A stretch of 33,569 bases of DNA from JBQTKD01 sp052389435. GTDB taxonomy: Bacteria; Actinomycetota; Actinomycetes; Sporichthyales; Sporichthyaceae. The stretch is from the NCBI GenBank assembly GCA_052389435.1, contig JBQTIB010000133.1, positions 1 to 33,569 of the forward strand. Direction: 5' to 3'. This document shows, in pieces, positions 23,966 to 32,287 of this stretch (the first letter of the stretch is position 1; every line of letters begins with the position of its first letter). The notes under the pieces are model-generated. The model was given only the letters and a program-made list of their open reading frames with translations. It did not search any database and was not told the origin of the DNA. The position numbers and the translations under genes were made by a program.

Positions 23966-24388
23966 TCAGCTGCGGGCGGCGAGGGAGTCGAGCAGTTCCT
24001 CGCAGGCGGTCTGGGCCTTGCGGCACGCCTCGGAGGCGAGCCGGGAGTGCATGTGCATCGAGGCGTGTCGGGCGGACTCGTGGCCGGCCGCGTCCAGCAC
24101 GGCGACGGCGGCCCGCAGGATCGTCGGAGCGGCGGACTGCTCCCAACCGGCGTGCCGGGACAGGGTGCGGACCGCGGCGTCGACGACGTCGGCGCAGTCC
24201 AGGCACGTCCGAACACACTCGCGCATGTCCTTGATCTGGCCCTCGTTGAGACACGCGTCCGCGCACACCGAGGCGGCCTGGGAGGCGACCTGCATCGCGG
24301 AGATGGCCGCGTCGAGCTTCTTGCGGTCGATCAGCCCGAAACCGGTGGGGTGCACGTCCATGATCTGACGGGCGGTACTGGGCGCCAT
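23966..24388 (-). CDS. Four-helix-bundle Cys-rich protein (DUF326/Csp-like, possible copper binding)
   Basis: The 140-residue all-helical protein has seven cysteines (42, 46, 58, 62, 65, 122, 129) spaced as helix-face CxxxC and CxxC pairs, plus a His/Met-rich helix (HASMHMHSRL). This is the pattern of DUF326/copper-storage-like bundles, though with far fewer Cys than true copper-storage proteins. Binding of copper or another soft metal is inferred. The start ATG at 24388 has a good AAAGGAG site seven bases upstream. No signal peptide, so cytosolic. The pirin gene follows 10 bases later on the same strand. Confidence 0.72.
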   Translation of the reverse strand: MAPSTARQIMDVHPTGFGLIDRKKLDAAISAMQVASQAASVCADACLNEGQIKDMRECVRTCLDCADVVDAAVRTLSRHAGWEQSAAPTILRAAVAVLDAAGHESARHASMHMHSRLASEACRKAQTACEELLDSLAARS

Positions 24389-24473
24389 CTGGAAATCTCC
24401 TTTTGCCGTTCGGCGGACTCGGGTTCATTCTTCCCGCTCGGGCCGCTGCTCGCAGCCGGCCCTTAGGTGACCC

Positions 24474-26102
24474 TTACGACGTTCGTCGGTCGCCCGGTCC
24501 CGCAGCGTCCGGGCCGGGAGCGTCCCGGTCCCCGACGAGCCCGCCGACGTGCCCGATGACGATCCGCTTGCGCGCCTCGTCGAGGTACCAGTAGATCCGA
24601 AGCACCGACTTGTCCGGACCGTGGCCGCGGGCGATGTGCGGACCGAGGGCAACGCTGCGCCCCTCGTAGGAGCGGGCGTAGCGTTCGGCATTCGGCAGCT
24701 GTGCGCCGTGCAGGCCGCCGTGGTATCCGCTGCAGCGCTGTTGGAAGGCCTCGTGGGGCCCGTCGGTGAGCTCGCCGCTGTTCCAGTCCGCGCCGATCTG
24801 CTCCATGAGCAGCAGGTTCGCCAGCACTCGCTCGGGGTCGTCGTAGCTGCTGCGGGCGGCGGAGGTGAAGGACTCCTCGAGGAAGTACAGGTGCGGGCAC
24901 CGCTCGCGTGCCATCCGCACCGCCTCGATGACGGACTCGGGAACGAACTCCTCCGGCGGCACGACCTGGGCTGCGCGGGGGCGGGGCGGAGAGAACTTGG
25001 CGGGAAGGTCCACGGCCGAGAGCGCCTGGGCCTCCGCGGAGTCCCGAGCGGCGCGCAGGGCGTCGATCTCCAGGCGCGCGTCGAACAACTCGCCTTCGAG
25101 CGCTGCGAGCCGCTGCTGCTGACGCTCGTGGTCCGCGCACAGCTCAAGCCAGGCCGCCCGATCGACCGGGTCGACGACGGGGCCGTCGGTGCGGGCGAGC
25201 GCCGCACGCGCCACCGCGGCCTGCGCGGCGGCCGCGGCGGTGGTGGCCGCGTGCTGCTCGCGGCGCAGCCGACGGCGCAGGTCGGGCTCGGCGATCGACA
25301 GGGCCGAAAGCCGCCCGAGGGTGTCGAACAGCTCGGCGCCCATGCCCTCGCGCCCCAGGTAGGCCAGGCTGCCTCCGACGTAGGCACGGTGGAAGTACGG
25401 GTCGTCGCCGACGGCGAACCCGGGCCAGTACATGCGCACGGCTCCGGAGTAGCAGGACAGCGTCTTGCCGATCGCGTCGGTGACGGCGTAGCTGGACTGC
25501 AGGTCGATCTCGACGACGTGGGCGAGGCCGAGGAGGCGGTCCGCTGCGCGGGCTCGGTCCAGGAAGGGCTCGCCCTCGGCGTCGTGGGAGATCGCCAGCA
25601 CCGGCAGGCGCCGCTCCTTGCTGGCCAGGAACTTCACGTAGCCCGGCACCTCGGCAACGGTGAGCATCCACGGCTGGCCGATGCGGCGGCCGTCGATGCG
25701 CACGTCGAGGCGGTCGACGACGCGGCGGACCACAGGCGGCCGATGCGGCGCGACCTTGGGCCGGGTCACCAGGCCCTCGCGTGGGGAGAACAGGCCGACG
25801 CGCACGCGCAGCCAGGCCTGTCCCTCCTCGACGCCGATGTCGATGTGCGTGCGCCAGCGCCAGGTGGCGTCCTCGGGATCGGGCTGGTCCACCTCGAAGC
25901 CGACCAGGCCACCCGCCTCGCCGAACAGGCTCTCCCACTCGATCACCAGGTCCGCGGTGCGGTGCGAGCCGCCCGTCAGCGGGCTCGGGGTGACGTCGAA
26001 GCGGTCGCGCAGCCAACCCGCGACGGCCTCCACGGCGCGGTCGAGAGCGGCCGGCCCGAGGTCGTTGGGCAGCGGCAGGTGCGCCGCATAGATGGTCTGC
26101 AT
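24474..26102 (-). CDS. 542-residue protein of unknown function downstream of dnaE2
   Basis: There are three parts. The N-terminal about 280 residues (IYAAHLPLPNDL, ADLVIEWESLFGEAGGLVGFEVDQ, VVEIDLQSSYAVTDAIG) are mixed alpha/beta and not recognised. An Ala/Glu-rich coiled coil follows at about 312-357. A compact C-terminal domain at about 399-525 reads YFLEESFTSAARSSYDDPERVL, GADWNSGEL, HGAQLPNAERYA and RIYWYLDEARKRIVIGHVGG. From memory, this last pattern (a strand-rich IYWYxDxxxKRIVIGHVGxHL end) occurs at the C-terminus of many large proteins of unknown function, some in defence neighbourhoods. The start ATG follows GGGGA. It lies 89 bases after dnaE2 on the same strand and could be co-transcribed with the SOS mutasome. 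No membrane segment. Confidence 0.7.
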   Translation of the reverse strand: MQTIYAAHLPLPNDLGPAALDRAVEAVAGWLRDRFDVTPSPLTGGSHRTADLVIEWESLFGEAGGLVGFEVDQPDPEDATWRWRTHIDIGVEEGQAWLRVRVGLFSPREGLVTRPKVAPHRPPVVRRVVDRLDVRIDGRRIGQPWMLTVAEVPGYVKFLASKERRLPVLAISHDAEGEPFLDRARAADRLLGLAHVVEIDLQSSYAVTDAIGKTLSCYSGAVRMYWPGFAVGDDPYFHRAYVGGSLAYLGREGMGAELFDTLGRLSALSIAEPDLRRRLRREQHAATTAAAAAQAAVARAALARTDGPVVDPVDRAAWLELCADHERQQQRLAALEGELFDARLEIDALRAARDSAEAQALSAVDLPAKFSPPRPRAAQVVPPEEFVPESVIEAVRMARERCPHLYFLEESFTSAARSSYDDPERVLANLLLMEQIGADWNSGELTDGPHEAFQQRCSGYHGGLHGAQLPNAERYARSYEGRSVALGPHIARGHGPDKSVLRIYWYLDEARKRIVIGHVGGLVGDRDAPGPDAAGPGDRRTS

Positions 26103-26191
26103 GCCGGTGTCCCCGTTAATCGCTTGCTCGCCGAGTCCCGAGGGGCCTTCGGCGTCCGATCAGCAACGGTTGGCGCTACTGAGCGGTAACG

Positions 26192-29100
26192 CTAGCGAAA
26201 GTCTCGAGATCGGGCACCGGAGGCCACCTGGAGGGGGGTAAACAGGTCCGCCGACAGGCTGATCACCCCCGCCGAACGTTCGAGTCGACCCCGCACGACC
26301 AACGCCGCCGAGTCCCGAGCCACTCGACGCTGACGCGCCCAGAGTCCCGGCGAGCAGATCACGTTGAGCATCCCGGTCTCGTCCTCGAGGTTCAGGAAGA
26401 TCGTTCCGGCGGCGGTCTGCGGCTGTTGGCGGTGGGTGACCACCCCCGCGACCCGCATCCGCTTTCCGTCCCGGTGCCGGGACAGTTCGGCGATGGGCAC
26501 CACGTCCGGGTCCAGCGCGGGCCGGACGTGCTCCATGGGGTGCCCGTCCGGGGTGATGCCGGTGGCCCACAGGTCCGCCATCGTCCGTTCGATCGGAGCG
26601 AGGGCGGGCAGCCGCGGGGCCCGCTCTCCCAGCACGGTGCCGCCCAGGCGGTCCGGTCCCGCCTGGGCGACGGCACCCGCGGCCCAGAGCGCCTCGCGCC
26701 GGGCGAGGCCGAGGCAGTCGAAGGCTCCCGCGGTGGCCAGGGCCTCGATGTGGGCCGCCCCGGCGCCGCTGCGCACCGCGAAGTCGGTGAGGTCGGAGTA
26801 CGGACGTCCCGCGGCGATCCGCTCGGCGAGGTCCTCCCCGATGGAGCGGACCGAGCCGATTCCCAACCGGATCGCCGCCCGGCCCCAGGAGGTGTCCGGT
26901 TCGGCGTCTCCCGGTCCGGCGGGCTCCAGGCCGGCACCGGCGGCGGATGCGTTGACGTCGGGACGCAGCACCTCCACGCCGTGCCGACGGGCGTCGGCCA
27001 CCAGGGTCTGCGGGGAGTAGAAGCCCATCGGCTGGGCGTTGAGCAGCGCGGCGCAGAACGCCGCGGGGTAGCGCAGCTTCAGCCAGGAACTGGCGTAGAC
27101 GAGCAGGGCGAAGCTGATCGAGTGGCTTTCGGCGAAGCCGAAGTTCGCGAAGGCGGCGATGAGGTTGAAGATTCTGTCCGCCGTTTCCCCGGTGATGCCG
27201 TGGGTGCGGGCCATGCCCTCGTAGAGCTCGGCGCGCAGCGCGGCGACCTGCTCGGCCGAACGTTTGGAACCCACGGCCCGCCGCACCCGATCGGCCTGGG
27301 TGGGCGTGCAGCCGGCCGCGTCGACGACCATCTGCATGAGCTGTTCCTGGAACATCGGCACGCCGAGCGTGCGGCGCAGGCAGTTCTCCAGCGACGGGTG
27401 CGGATAGGTGATCGGCTCGGAGCCCGCGCGGCGCCGAATGAACGGGTGCACCGAACCGCCCTGGATCGGGCCGGGTCGAATCAGCGCGATCTCGAGGGCG
27501 AGGTCGTAGAAGCAGCGCGGCTTGAGCCGGGGCAGGGTGGCCATCTGCGCGCGGGACTCGATCTGGAAGACCCCGACGGTGTCGGCGCGGCCGAGCATGT
27601 CGTAGACCTCGGGATCTTCCCGGGGGATCGTCTCGAGCGTCCACTCGCGGCCGTGGTGCTCGGCGACCAGGTCGAAGCAGCCGTGCAGGGCCGAGAGCAT
27701 TCCCAAGCCCAGCAGGTCGAACTTGACCAGGTTGACCAGCGGGGAGGCGCAGTCGTCCTTGTCCCACTGCACGACCGTGCGGTTCTCCATCCGGGCGGGC
27801 TCGACGGGCACGACCTCGACGACCGGCCGATCGCAGATGACCATGCCGCCGGAGTGAATGCCGAGGTGGCGCGGGAAGGCGGCGACCTGCCCGGCCAGGG
27901 CCATCACGTCGGCGGGGATCTCGTCCTCCGACATGGCCTCGCCGTCGTCCGAGGGCAGGGCATCGAGCGAGTGCGACGAGCGAGGAACGAGTGAGGAGCT
28001 CGAGCGATCAAAGGCACTGCGATGGGCGCCCTTGGAGAAGGCGTCCTGCGCGCCGGTGGAGTACCCCAGCGCCTTGGCCATGTCCCGCACGGCCGAGCGC
28101 GGCCGGTAGGAGATGACGTTGGCGACCTGGGCCGCGTGCCTGCGCCCGTACCGCTCGTAGACGTGCTGGATGACCTCCTCCCGACGGCCGGACTCGATGT
28201 CGATGTCGATGTCCGGTGGCTCGCCGCGTTCGGGCGAGAGGAAGCGTTCGAACAGCAGGCCGTAGTAGACGGCGTCCACCGCGGTGATGCCCAGGGCGTA
28301 GCAGACCGCGGAGTTGGCGGCCGAGCCTCGGCCCTGGCACAGGATGTTCGCCGACCTGGCGAACTCCACGATCTCGTGGACGATCAGGAAGTACCCGGGG
28401 AAGTCGAGCCTTTCGATCATCTCCAGTTCGTGGTCGAGCTGCGCCCACGCGCCGGGCTGGCGTTCGGCCTCCCGCGTTCCGTACCGCTGCCTCGCTCCCC
28501 GCACCGTCAGTTCCCGCAGCCAGCTCATCGCCGTGTGTCCCTGCGGAACCGGGAAGTCGGGCAGGCGCGGGCGGATCAGGGCGAGGTCGAAGGCACACTC
28601 CGCGCCGAGTGCGGCGGCCCGGCCGACCGCGCCGGGGTGGCGGGCGAACCGCGCCGCCTGCTCGGCGCCCGAGCGCAGGTGCGCGGTACCGGCGGCGGGC
28701 AGCCATCCGGACATCTCCTCCAGGCTGCGCCGGGCGCGGACCGCGGCCAGCGCCATGGCGAGGCGCCGCCGGTCCGGGTGCGCGTAGTGCGCGTTCGCGG
28801 TCGCGACGGCGGGCAGCCCGAACCCGGCCGCCAACTCGGCGAGGGCGTCGATCCGTTCGGCGTCGGTGGGGTACCCGTGGTCGGTCAGTTCGACCGCGAC
28901 GTTGTCCCGCCCGAACAGCGCGACGAGCCGGTCCAGCTCTCGTTTCGCCGCGGCCGCGCCGGCCGCGCCGCCGGCGGCCAGCGCCGCCGGAACGGTGCCC
29001 TTGCGACAGCCGGTGAGGACCAGCCAGTGCCCGCCGCAGGCCGCCGCCAGTTCCTCGAGGTCGTGCACGGGGCGGCCCTTCTCCCCTCCCGCGGCGTATC

Positions 29101-29620
29101 CGGCGCTGATCGCGGTGGACAGCCGGGCGTACCCGTCCGGGTCTCTGGCGAGTACGAGCAGGTGGTTGCCCTCGGGATCGGCCACTCCGTTCTGAGGGCG
29201 CGTCAGGCCCAGGCTCAGTTCGGCGCCGAAGATCGTCGGCAGGCCGTACCGCGCGGCGGCCTCGGCGAAACGGACCACGCCGTAGAAACCGTCGTGGTCG
29301 GTGAGCGCGAGCGCGGACAGGCCGAGCCGCACGGCTTCCTCGACCATCTCCTCCGGGTGCGAGGCGCCGTCGAGGAAGCTGAAGTTGCTGTGGGCGTGCA
29401 GCTCTGCATAGTCGACAGGGGCGTACTCGACGCCCGTTCCACCCGCCGCGAGGTCGGGGCGCGCCCGGTAGGCCGCGCGGCGGGTGCTCCCGGGACGCTC
29501 CGGCTCGGTGCCGAACGCGAGCTTCGGCTTCGGCGGGCGGTTTTCCCCCGGGGGATTGAACTTTCCCGACAGGCGGCGTTCGAGTTCGTGCCAGGGCATC
29601 ACCGGGTTGTCCCAACCCAT
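26192..29620 (-). CDS. dnaE2: Error-prone DNA polymerase DnaE2 (mutasome)
   Basis: This 1,142-residue C-family polymerase performs damage-tolerant, mutagenic synthesis together with ImuA' and ImuB. The PHP domain starts at about 71 (YAELHAHSNFSFLDG, ALALTDHDGFYG). The catalytic aspartates lie in PDIDIDIESGRREEV (about 468-482). FPRHLGIHSGGMVI and the finger segments follow, and an OB domain (about 1050-1095, RVAGVVTHRQQPQTAAGT) closes the protein. ATG at 29620 has AAGGGGG upstream. One oddity is a Ser/Arg-rich in-frame insert of about 25-35 residues at about 530-560 (AFDRSSSSLVPRSSHSL) between QDAFSKG and DEIPADV, a site where my memory of the family has a short loop. It is encoded by DNA with three CGAGCGA repeats. 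The 58-base gap to imuB suggests one operon. Confidence 0.95.
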   Translation of the reverse strand: MGWDNPVMPWHELERRLSGKFNPPGENRPPKPKLAFGTEPERPGSTRRAAYRARPDLAAGGTGVEYAPVDYAELHAHSNFSFLDGASHPEEMVEEAVRLGLSALALTDHDGFYGVVRFAEAAARYGLPTIFGAELSLGLTRPQNGVADPEGNHLLVLARDPDGYARLSTAISAGYAAGGEKGRPVHDLEELAAACGGHWLVLTGCRKGTVPAALAAGGAAGAAAAKRELDRLVALFGRDNVAVELTDHGYPTDAERIDALAELAAGFGLPAVATANAHYAHPDRRRLAMALAAVRARRSLEEMSGWLPAAGTAHLRSGAEQAARFARHPGAVGRAAALGAECAFDLALIRPRLPDFPVPQGHTAMSWLRELTVRGARQRYGTREAERQPGAWAQLDHELEMIERLDFPGYFLIVHEIVEFARSANILCQGRGSAANSAVCYALGITAVDAVYYGLLFERFLSPERGEPPDIDIDIESGRREEVIQHVYERYGRRHAAQVANVISYRPRSAVRDMAKALGYSTGAQDAFSKGAHRSAFDRSSSSLVPRSSHSLDALPSDDGEAMSEDEIPADVMALAGQVAAFPRHLGIHSGGMVICDRPVVEVVPVEPARMENRTVVQWDKDDCASPLVNLVKFDLLGLGMLSALHGCFDLVAEHHGREWTLETIPREDPEVYDMLGRADTVGVFQIESRAQMATLPRLKPRCFYDLALEIALIRPGPIQGGSVHPFIRRRAGSEPITYPHPSLENCLRRTLGVPMFQEQLMQMVVDAAGCTPTQADRVRRAVGSKRSAEQVAALRAELYEGMARTHGITGETADRIFNLIAAFANFGFAESHSISFALLVYASSWLKLRYPAAFCAALLNAQPMGFYSPQTLVADARRHGVEVLRPDVNASAAGAGLEPAGPGDAEPDTSWGRAAIRLGIGSVRSIGEDLAERIAAGRPYSDLTDFAVRSGAGAAHIEALATAGAFDCLGLARREALWAAGAVAQAGPDRLGGTVLGERAPRLPALAPIERTMADLWATGITPDGHPMEHVRPALDPDVVPIAELSRHRDGKRMRVAGVVTHRQQPQTAAGTIFLNLEDETGMLNVICSPGLWARQRRVARDSAALVVRGRLERSAGVISLSADLFTPLQVASGARSRDFR

Positions 29621-29678
29621 CGGGCGGCCCCCTTCTCTGGTCTGGTCGGATCGGTTCGGGCGGCTCGGTTTGGGCCGC

Positions 29679-31253
29679 TCAGTCGTAGACGGCCTCGATC
29701 GACCAGTTCTCGTCCTCGAGCACGAGCAGCCATCCGGTGCCGTCGGCGGTGGCGATCTGGAAGCGCACCCGCCGCCGGGCCGTGCGGGCGTCCCACCAGC
29801 GTTCCTCGGCGGGCCACGGACCGGCCCAGGACAGAACGCGGCGCGGCGGGTCCTGCCCCACGCACAGCCGCGCCGGGGCGCCGGAGACTGCGTTGCGATC
29901 GGTGACGACGACAGGAGCGCCGGCGGCGTCGGTCAACCGAGCCCGCACGGGGACCGGCGGAACGAGCGCGGGACTCGGTTCGGGCACCCGCCCCGGCCAG
30001 GGGCCGTCGCGGTCCGCGGCTTCGCGTGGGTCTCCCCAGGCGACGTAGCCGACCCGCTCCCCCGGGCCCCGCCCTCCGCCGAGCACCGCGGTGACCACGG
30101 CCGGCTGCCCGAGCATTCCCTGCACGCGGGCCATGGCCCGCCCGGCGCGCTTGGCGGCTTCGCCGTCGGCGGCCGAGGTGGCCCACAGTCCGAGCTGGTC
30201 CCCGCCGTGCGGGATCGTCTCCTCCGGCACCAGCCGCAGGACGGCGATGCCCGACGTCGGCCGGGGCCCGGAGCCCGCCCGCCGGTTCAACCACCCGTCC
30301 AACTGCCAGCGCACCCGCTCGGCGATCGCGTCGGGGGTGAGCGGGCCCTCGTGCCGCCAGACCCGAAGGTGCTGCTGGCCGTGTTCGGTCTGCGCCTCGA
30401 CGCAGAGGCGGATGCAGCCGAGACCGGCGGCACGCAGGCGGGCGTGCAGTGCGTCGGCGAGGGGACGGGCCGCGAACGCGGCCTGTTCGACGGTGGTGGC
30501 GGGCGGATCGAGATGGGTGAGCACCTCGAGGTCCGGCGGCGGTCTGCGTGCCGACGGCGGGTGCGGGTCCAACCCACGCGCCAGGCGGTGGAAGTGCGCA
30601 CCCTCGGCACCGAACCGGGCGACGACGTCGGCGGCGGGCAGGCAGGCGAAGTCCCCGAGGCTGCGCAGCCCAAGCCTGCGCAGCAGATCGACGAGGGCGG
30701 GCCGTTCGACGACGTCCAACGGGTGGTCGGCGAGGAACTGCGGCGTGCCGCCGACCTCGACGACCAGACCGCCGCGGGCCGCGAGCGTCGCCGCGAAGGC
30801 GCCCTCGGCCACGCCCGCCCGACACAGGTCCCCGGGGCCCGCAGCCGAGGCCTCCTCGGCCAGGCGGAGGGCGGCCGGTGCGTCTCCGCCGAAGTAGCGC
30901 GCCGGCCCCCGCGCCGCAACCGTGCACAGCCCCGGACGGATCACCTCGACGCCGGGTGCCACCGCCTCCACCGCGACCACGACCGGCTCGAAGGCCCGGG
31001 CCTCCTCGGACAGATCCCGATCCAGCACGGCAAGGTCCGGGCAGCGGTACTGCGCCTCCCTGCGCTTCAGCCCGCGTCGGACTCCGGCCGCTCGAGCGTT
31101 GGCGGTGCAGGCCAACACCAGGCCCCCGGCCAGCACCGCGGCCGGAGCCGTCGGGTCCAGACCTGCGGCGGTGGCGGCGGTGAGCACCGGCCAGTCCGGA
31201 GACCACACGGCGATGGTCCGACCGGCGGCGGCTTCCTCGGTGGCGACTGACAT
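29679..31253 (-). CDS. imuB: ImuB, Y-family-like mutasome subunit
   Basis: This 524-residue relative of Y-family polymerases lacks the catalytic acidic residues in the family and works as the adaptor between beta clamp, ImuA' and DnaE2. Here the N-lobe reads IAVWSPDWPVLTAATAAG instead of a DxDxF-type site. It is followed by LACTANARAAGVRRGLKRREAQ, GDFACLPAADVVARFG and VEQAAFAARPLADAL. The open frame starts at a TTG at 31274 inside the LexA box. ATG at 31253 (MSVATEEAAAGRTIAV) is preferred and coincides with the predicted transcription start, so the mRNA may be leaderless. imuA' lies 65 bases upstream and dnaE2 58 downstream. Confidence 0.93.
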   Translation of the reverse strand: MSVATEEAAAGRTIAVWSPDWPVLTAATAAGLDPTAPAAVLAGGLVLACTANARAAGVRRGLKRREAQYRCPDLAVLDRDLSEEARAFEPVVVAVEAVAPGVEVIRPGLCTVAARGPARYFGGDAPAALRLAEEASAAGPGDLCRAGVAEGAFAATLAARGGLVVEVGGTPQFLADHPLDVVERPALVDLLRRLGLRSLGDFACLPAADVVARFGAEGAHFHRLARGLDPHPPSARRPPPDLEVLTHLDPPATTVEQAAFAARPLADALHARLRAAGLGCIRLCVEAQTEHGQQHLRVWRHEGPLTPDAIAERVRWQLDGWLNRRAGSGPRPTSGIAVLRLVPEETIPHGGDQLGLWATSAADGEAAKRAGRAMARVQGMLGQPAVVTAVLGGGRGPGERVGYVAWGDPREAADRDGPWPGRVPEPSPALVPPVPVRARLTDAAGAPVVVTDRNAVSGAPARLCVGQDPPRRVLSWAGPWPAEERWWDARTARRRVRFQIATADGTGWLLVLEDENWSIEAVYD

Positions 31254-31288
31254 GGATCGAGTTTGTTCGAACAAATGTTCGAAGTCAA
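31254..31288 (-). promoter_or_regulatory. SOS promoter of imuB-dnaE2 with LexA box in the spacer
   Basis: On the minus strand, TTGACT (31288-31283) is followed by exactly 17 bases and CAAACT (31265-31260). The spacer contains a perfect actinobacterial LexA box, TCGAAC-N4-GTTCGA (31282-31267). The predicted start point falls on the imuB ATG at 31253. Confidence 0.85.
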
Positions 31289-31317
31289 CGCGTGAACGCT
31301 AATGACAGAGCTGTATT

Positions 31318-32061
31318 TCAGCCCACGTCGGCGCGTCGTCGCGACTCGCCGACGAACCGGGGCGACCCCGCCTCCAACCGCAGTTCCACGCTGCGCGGCC
31401 GTCCGCCCGCGGCCGCGCGACCGGAGGCCTGGACCAGCAGGCGCCGGGTGCGCAGGCGGCCGTGCCCGTTCCCCAGTCCCTCCCAGGAGCCCTCGACGGG
31501 CCTCAACCGCAGGTCCGCCCCGGGCCACGGCCCGGCGGACACCAACACCGCCCCGTGGCGCCGCGCCCGAACCGCACCGGCCCGGGCGTCGGCCGCCGAC
31601 ATCCCCTCCGGCGGATGCACGACCACCAGGTCGAAGCCGTCGAGCAGTGCCCCCACCACGCGCGCGAACGCCGCGCCCGGGGCGGGAACCAGTGCCAGCC
31701 GGGACAGGTCCACCCCGGCCTCGACGGCCGCCGCCAACCCCAGTCCCGGCGCCGCGACCAGGGCACACCAGCACCCGGCCTGCGACGCACCGGCCAGCAG
31801 CGCCAACAGCAGCGTGGAACCGCCCGCGACGGGCGCCTCGAGATAGCGAGTGGCTCCGCCGACCTGGCCGGAGCGACCGAGTGCCACCGGCCCGCCGAGC
31901 CCCACCTCCACCGTGGAGCCCCGACGCAACCCCCCCCCCGAAAACAACGGCCGCAACGCCGACACCACCGGAACCACCGACTCCACCGGCCCGACGGCGG
32001 ATGCCCGCGACACCACCCCCGCGGGCAGGCGGGCGAGCAGTTCGGCTATGTCGGCAGGCAC
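31318..32061 (-). CDS. imuA': ImuA'-like (RecA/SulA-related) mutasome subunit
   Basis: This 247-residue protein with a RecA-like core is widespread upstream of imuB in actinobacteria. Core pieces are LFSGGGLRRGSTVEVG, VAGGSTLLLALLAGASQAG at the place of a degenerate Walker A, DLSRLALVPAPGAAFARVVGALL, and GFDLVVVHPPEGMSAADARA. It binds ImuB and RecA to direct the mutasome in known systems. The start is GTG at 32061 (MPADIAELLARLPAGVV), nine bases after a LexA box. It reads toward imuB, with the imuB SOS promoter between them. Confidence 0.85.
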   Translation of the reverse strand: MPADIAELLARLPAGVVSRASAVGPVESVVPVVSALRPLFSGGGLRRGSTVEVGLGGPVALGRSGQVGGATRYLEAPVAGGSTLLLALLAGASQAGCWCALVAAPGLGLAAAVEAGVDLSRLALVPAPGAAFARVVGALLDGFDLVVVHPPEGMSAADARAGAVRARRHGAVLVSAGPWPGADLRLRPVEGSWEGLGNGHGRLRTRRLLVQASGRAAAGGRPRSVELRLEAGSPRFVGESRRRADVG

Positions 32062-32070
32062 ACCCCATCA

Positions 32071-32086
32071 TCGAACGAGTGTTCGA
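32071..32086 (-). promoter_or_regulatory. LexA (SOS) box of imuA'
   Basis: A perfect TCGAAC-N4-GTTCGA palindrome lies nine bases before the imuA' GTG. As at imuB, there is little room for a leader. Confidence 0.85.
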
Positions 32087-32166
32087 CAATGGGAAGCCCG
32101 TCCCACCCACCGAGACACCCACCCGCAGACATTCGCCCACAGCCCCTCCCACTCCCCGCCGCCCCC

Positions 32167-32255
32167 GGTCACACGCGCTGTACAGCGCTCAGGACCACTT
32201 TCCTTCCCTCGAGGAGCCCGAAAGTGGTCACCAGCGCTGGGCAGCCGCCACGACC
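32167..32255. repeat. Two 30-bp palindromes joined by a 10-bp-stem hairpin, downstream of the DUF559 gene
   Basis: Palindrome A (32167-32196) has GGTCAC and AGGACC arms around a perfect GCGCTGTACAGCGC core (32175-32188). Palindrome B (32226-32255) has GGTCAC and ACGACC arms around GCTGGGCAGC. Between them GACCACTTTC (32193-32202) pairs perfectly with GAAAGTGGTC (32220-32229). Arm-to-centre distance is the same in both and in two further copies at the right end of the window. Confidence 0.85.
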
Positions 32256-32287
32256 ACACATCAGGCACCCCAGCCGCCCGCCCCGCC

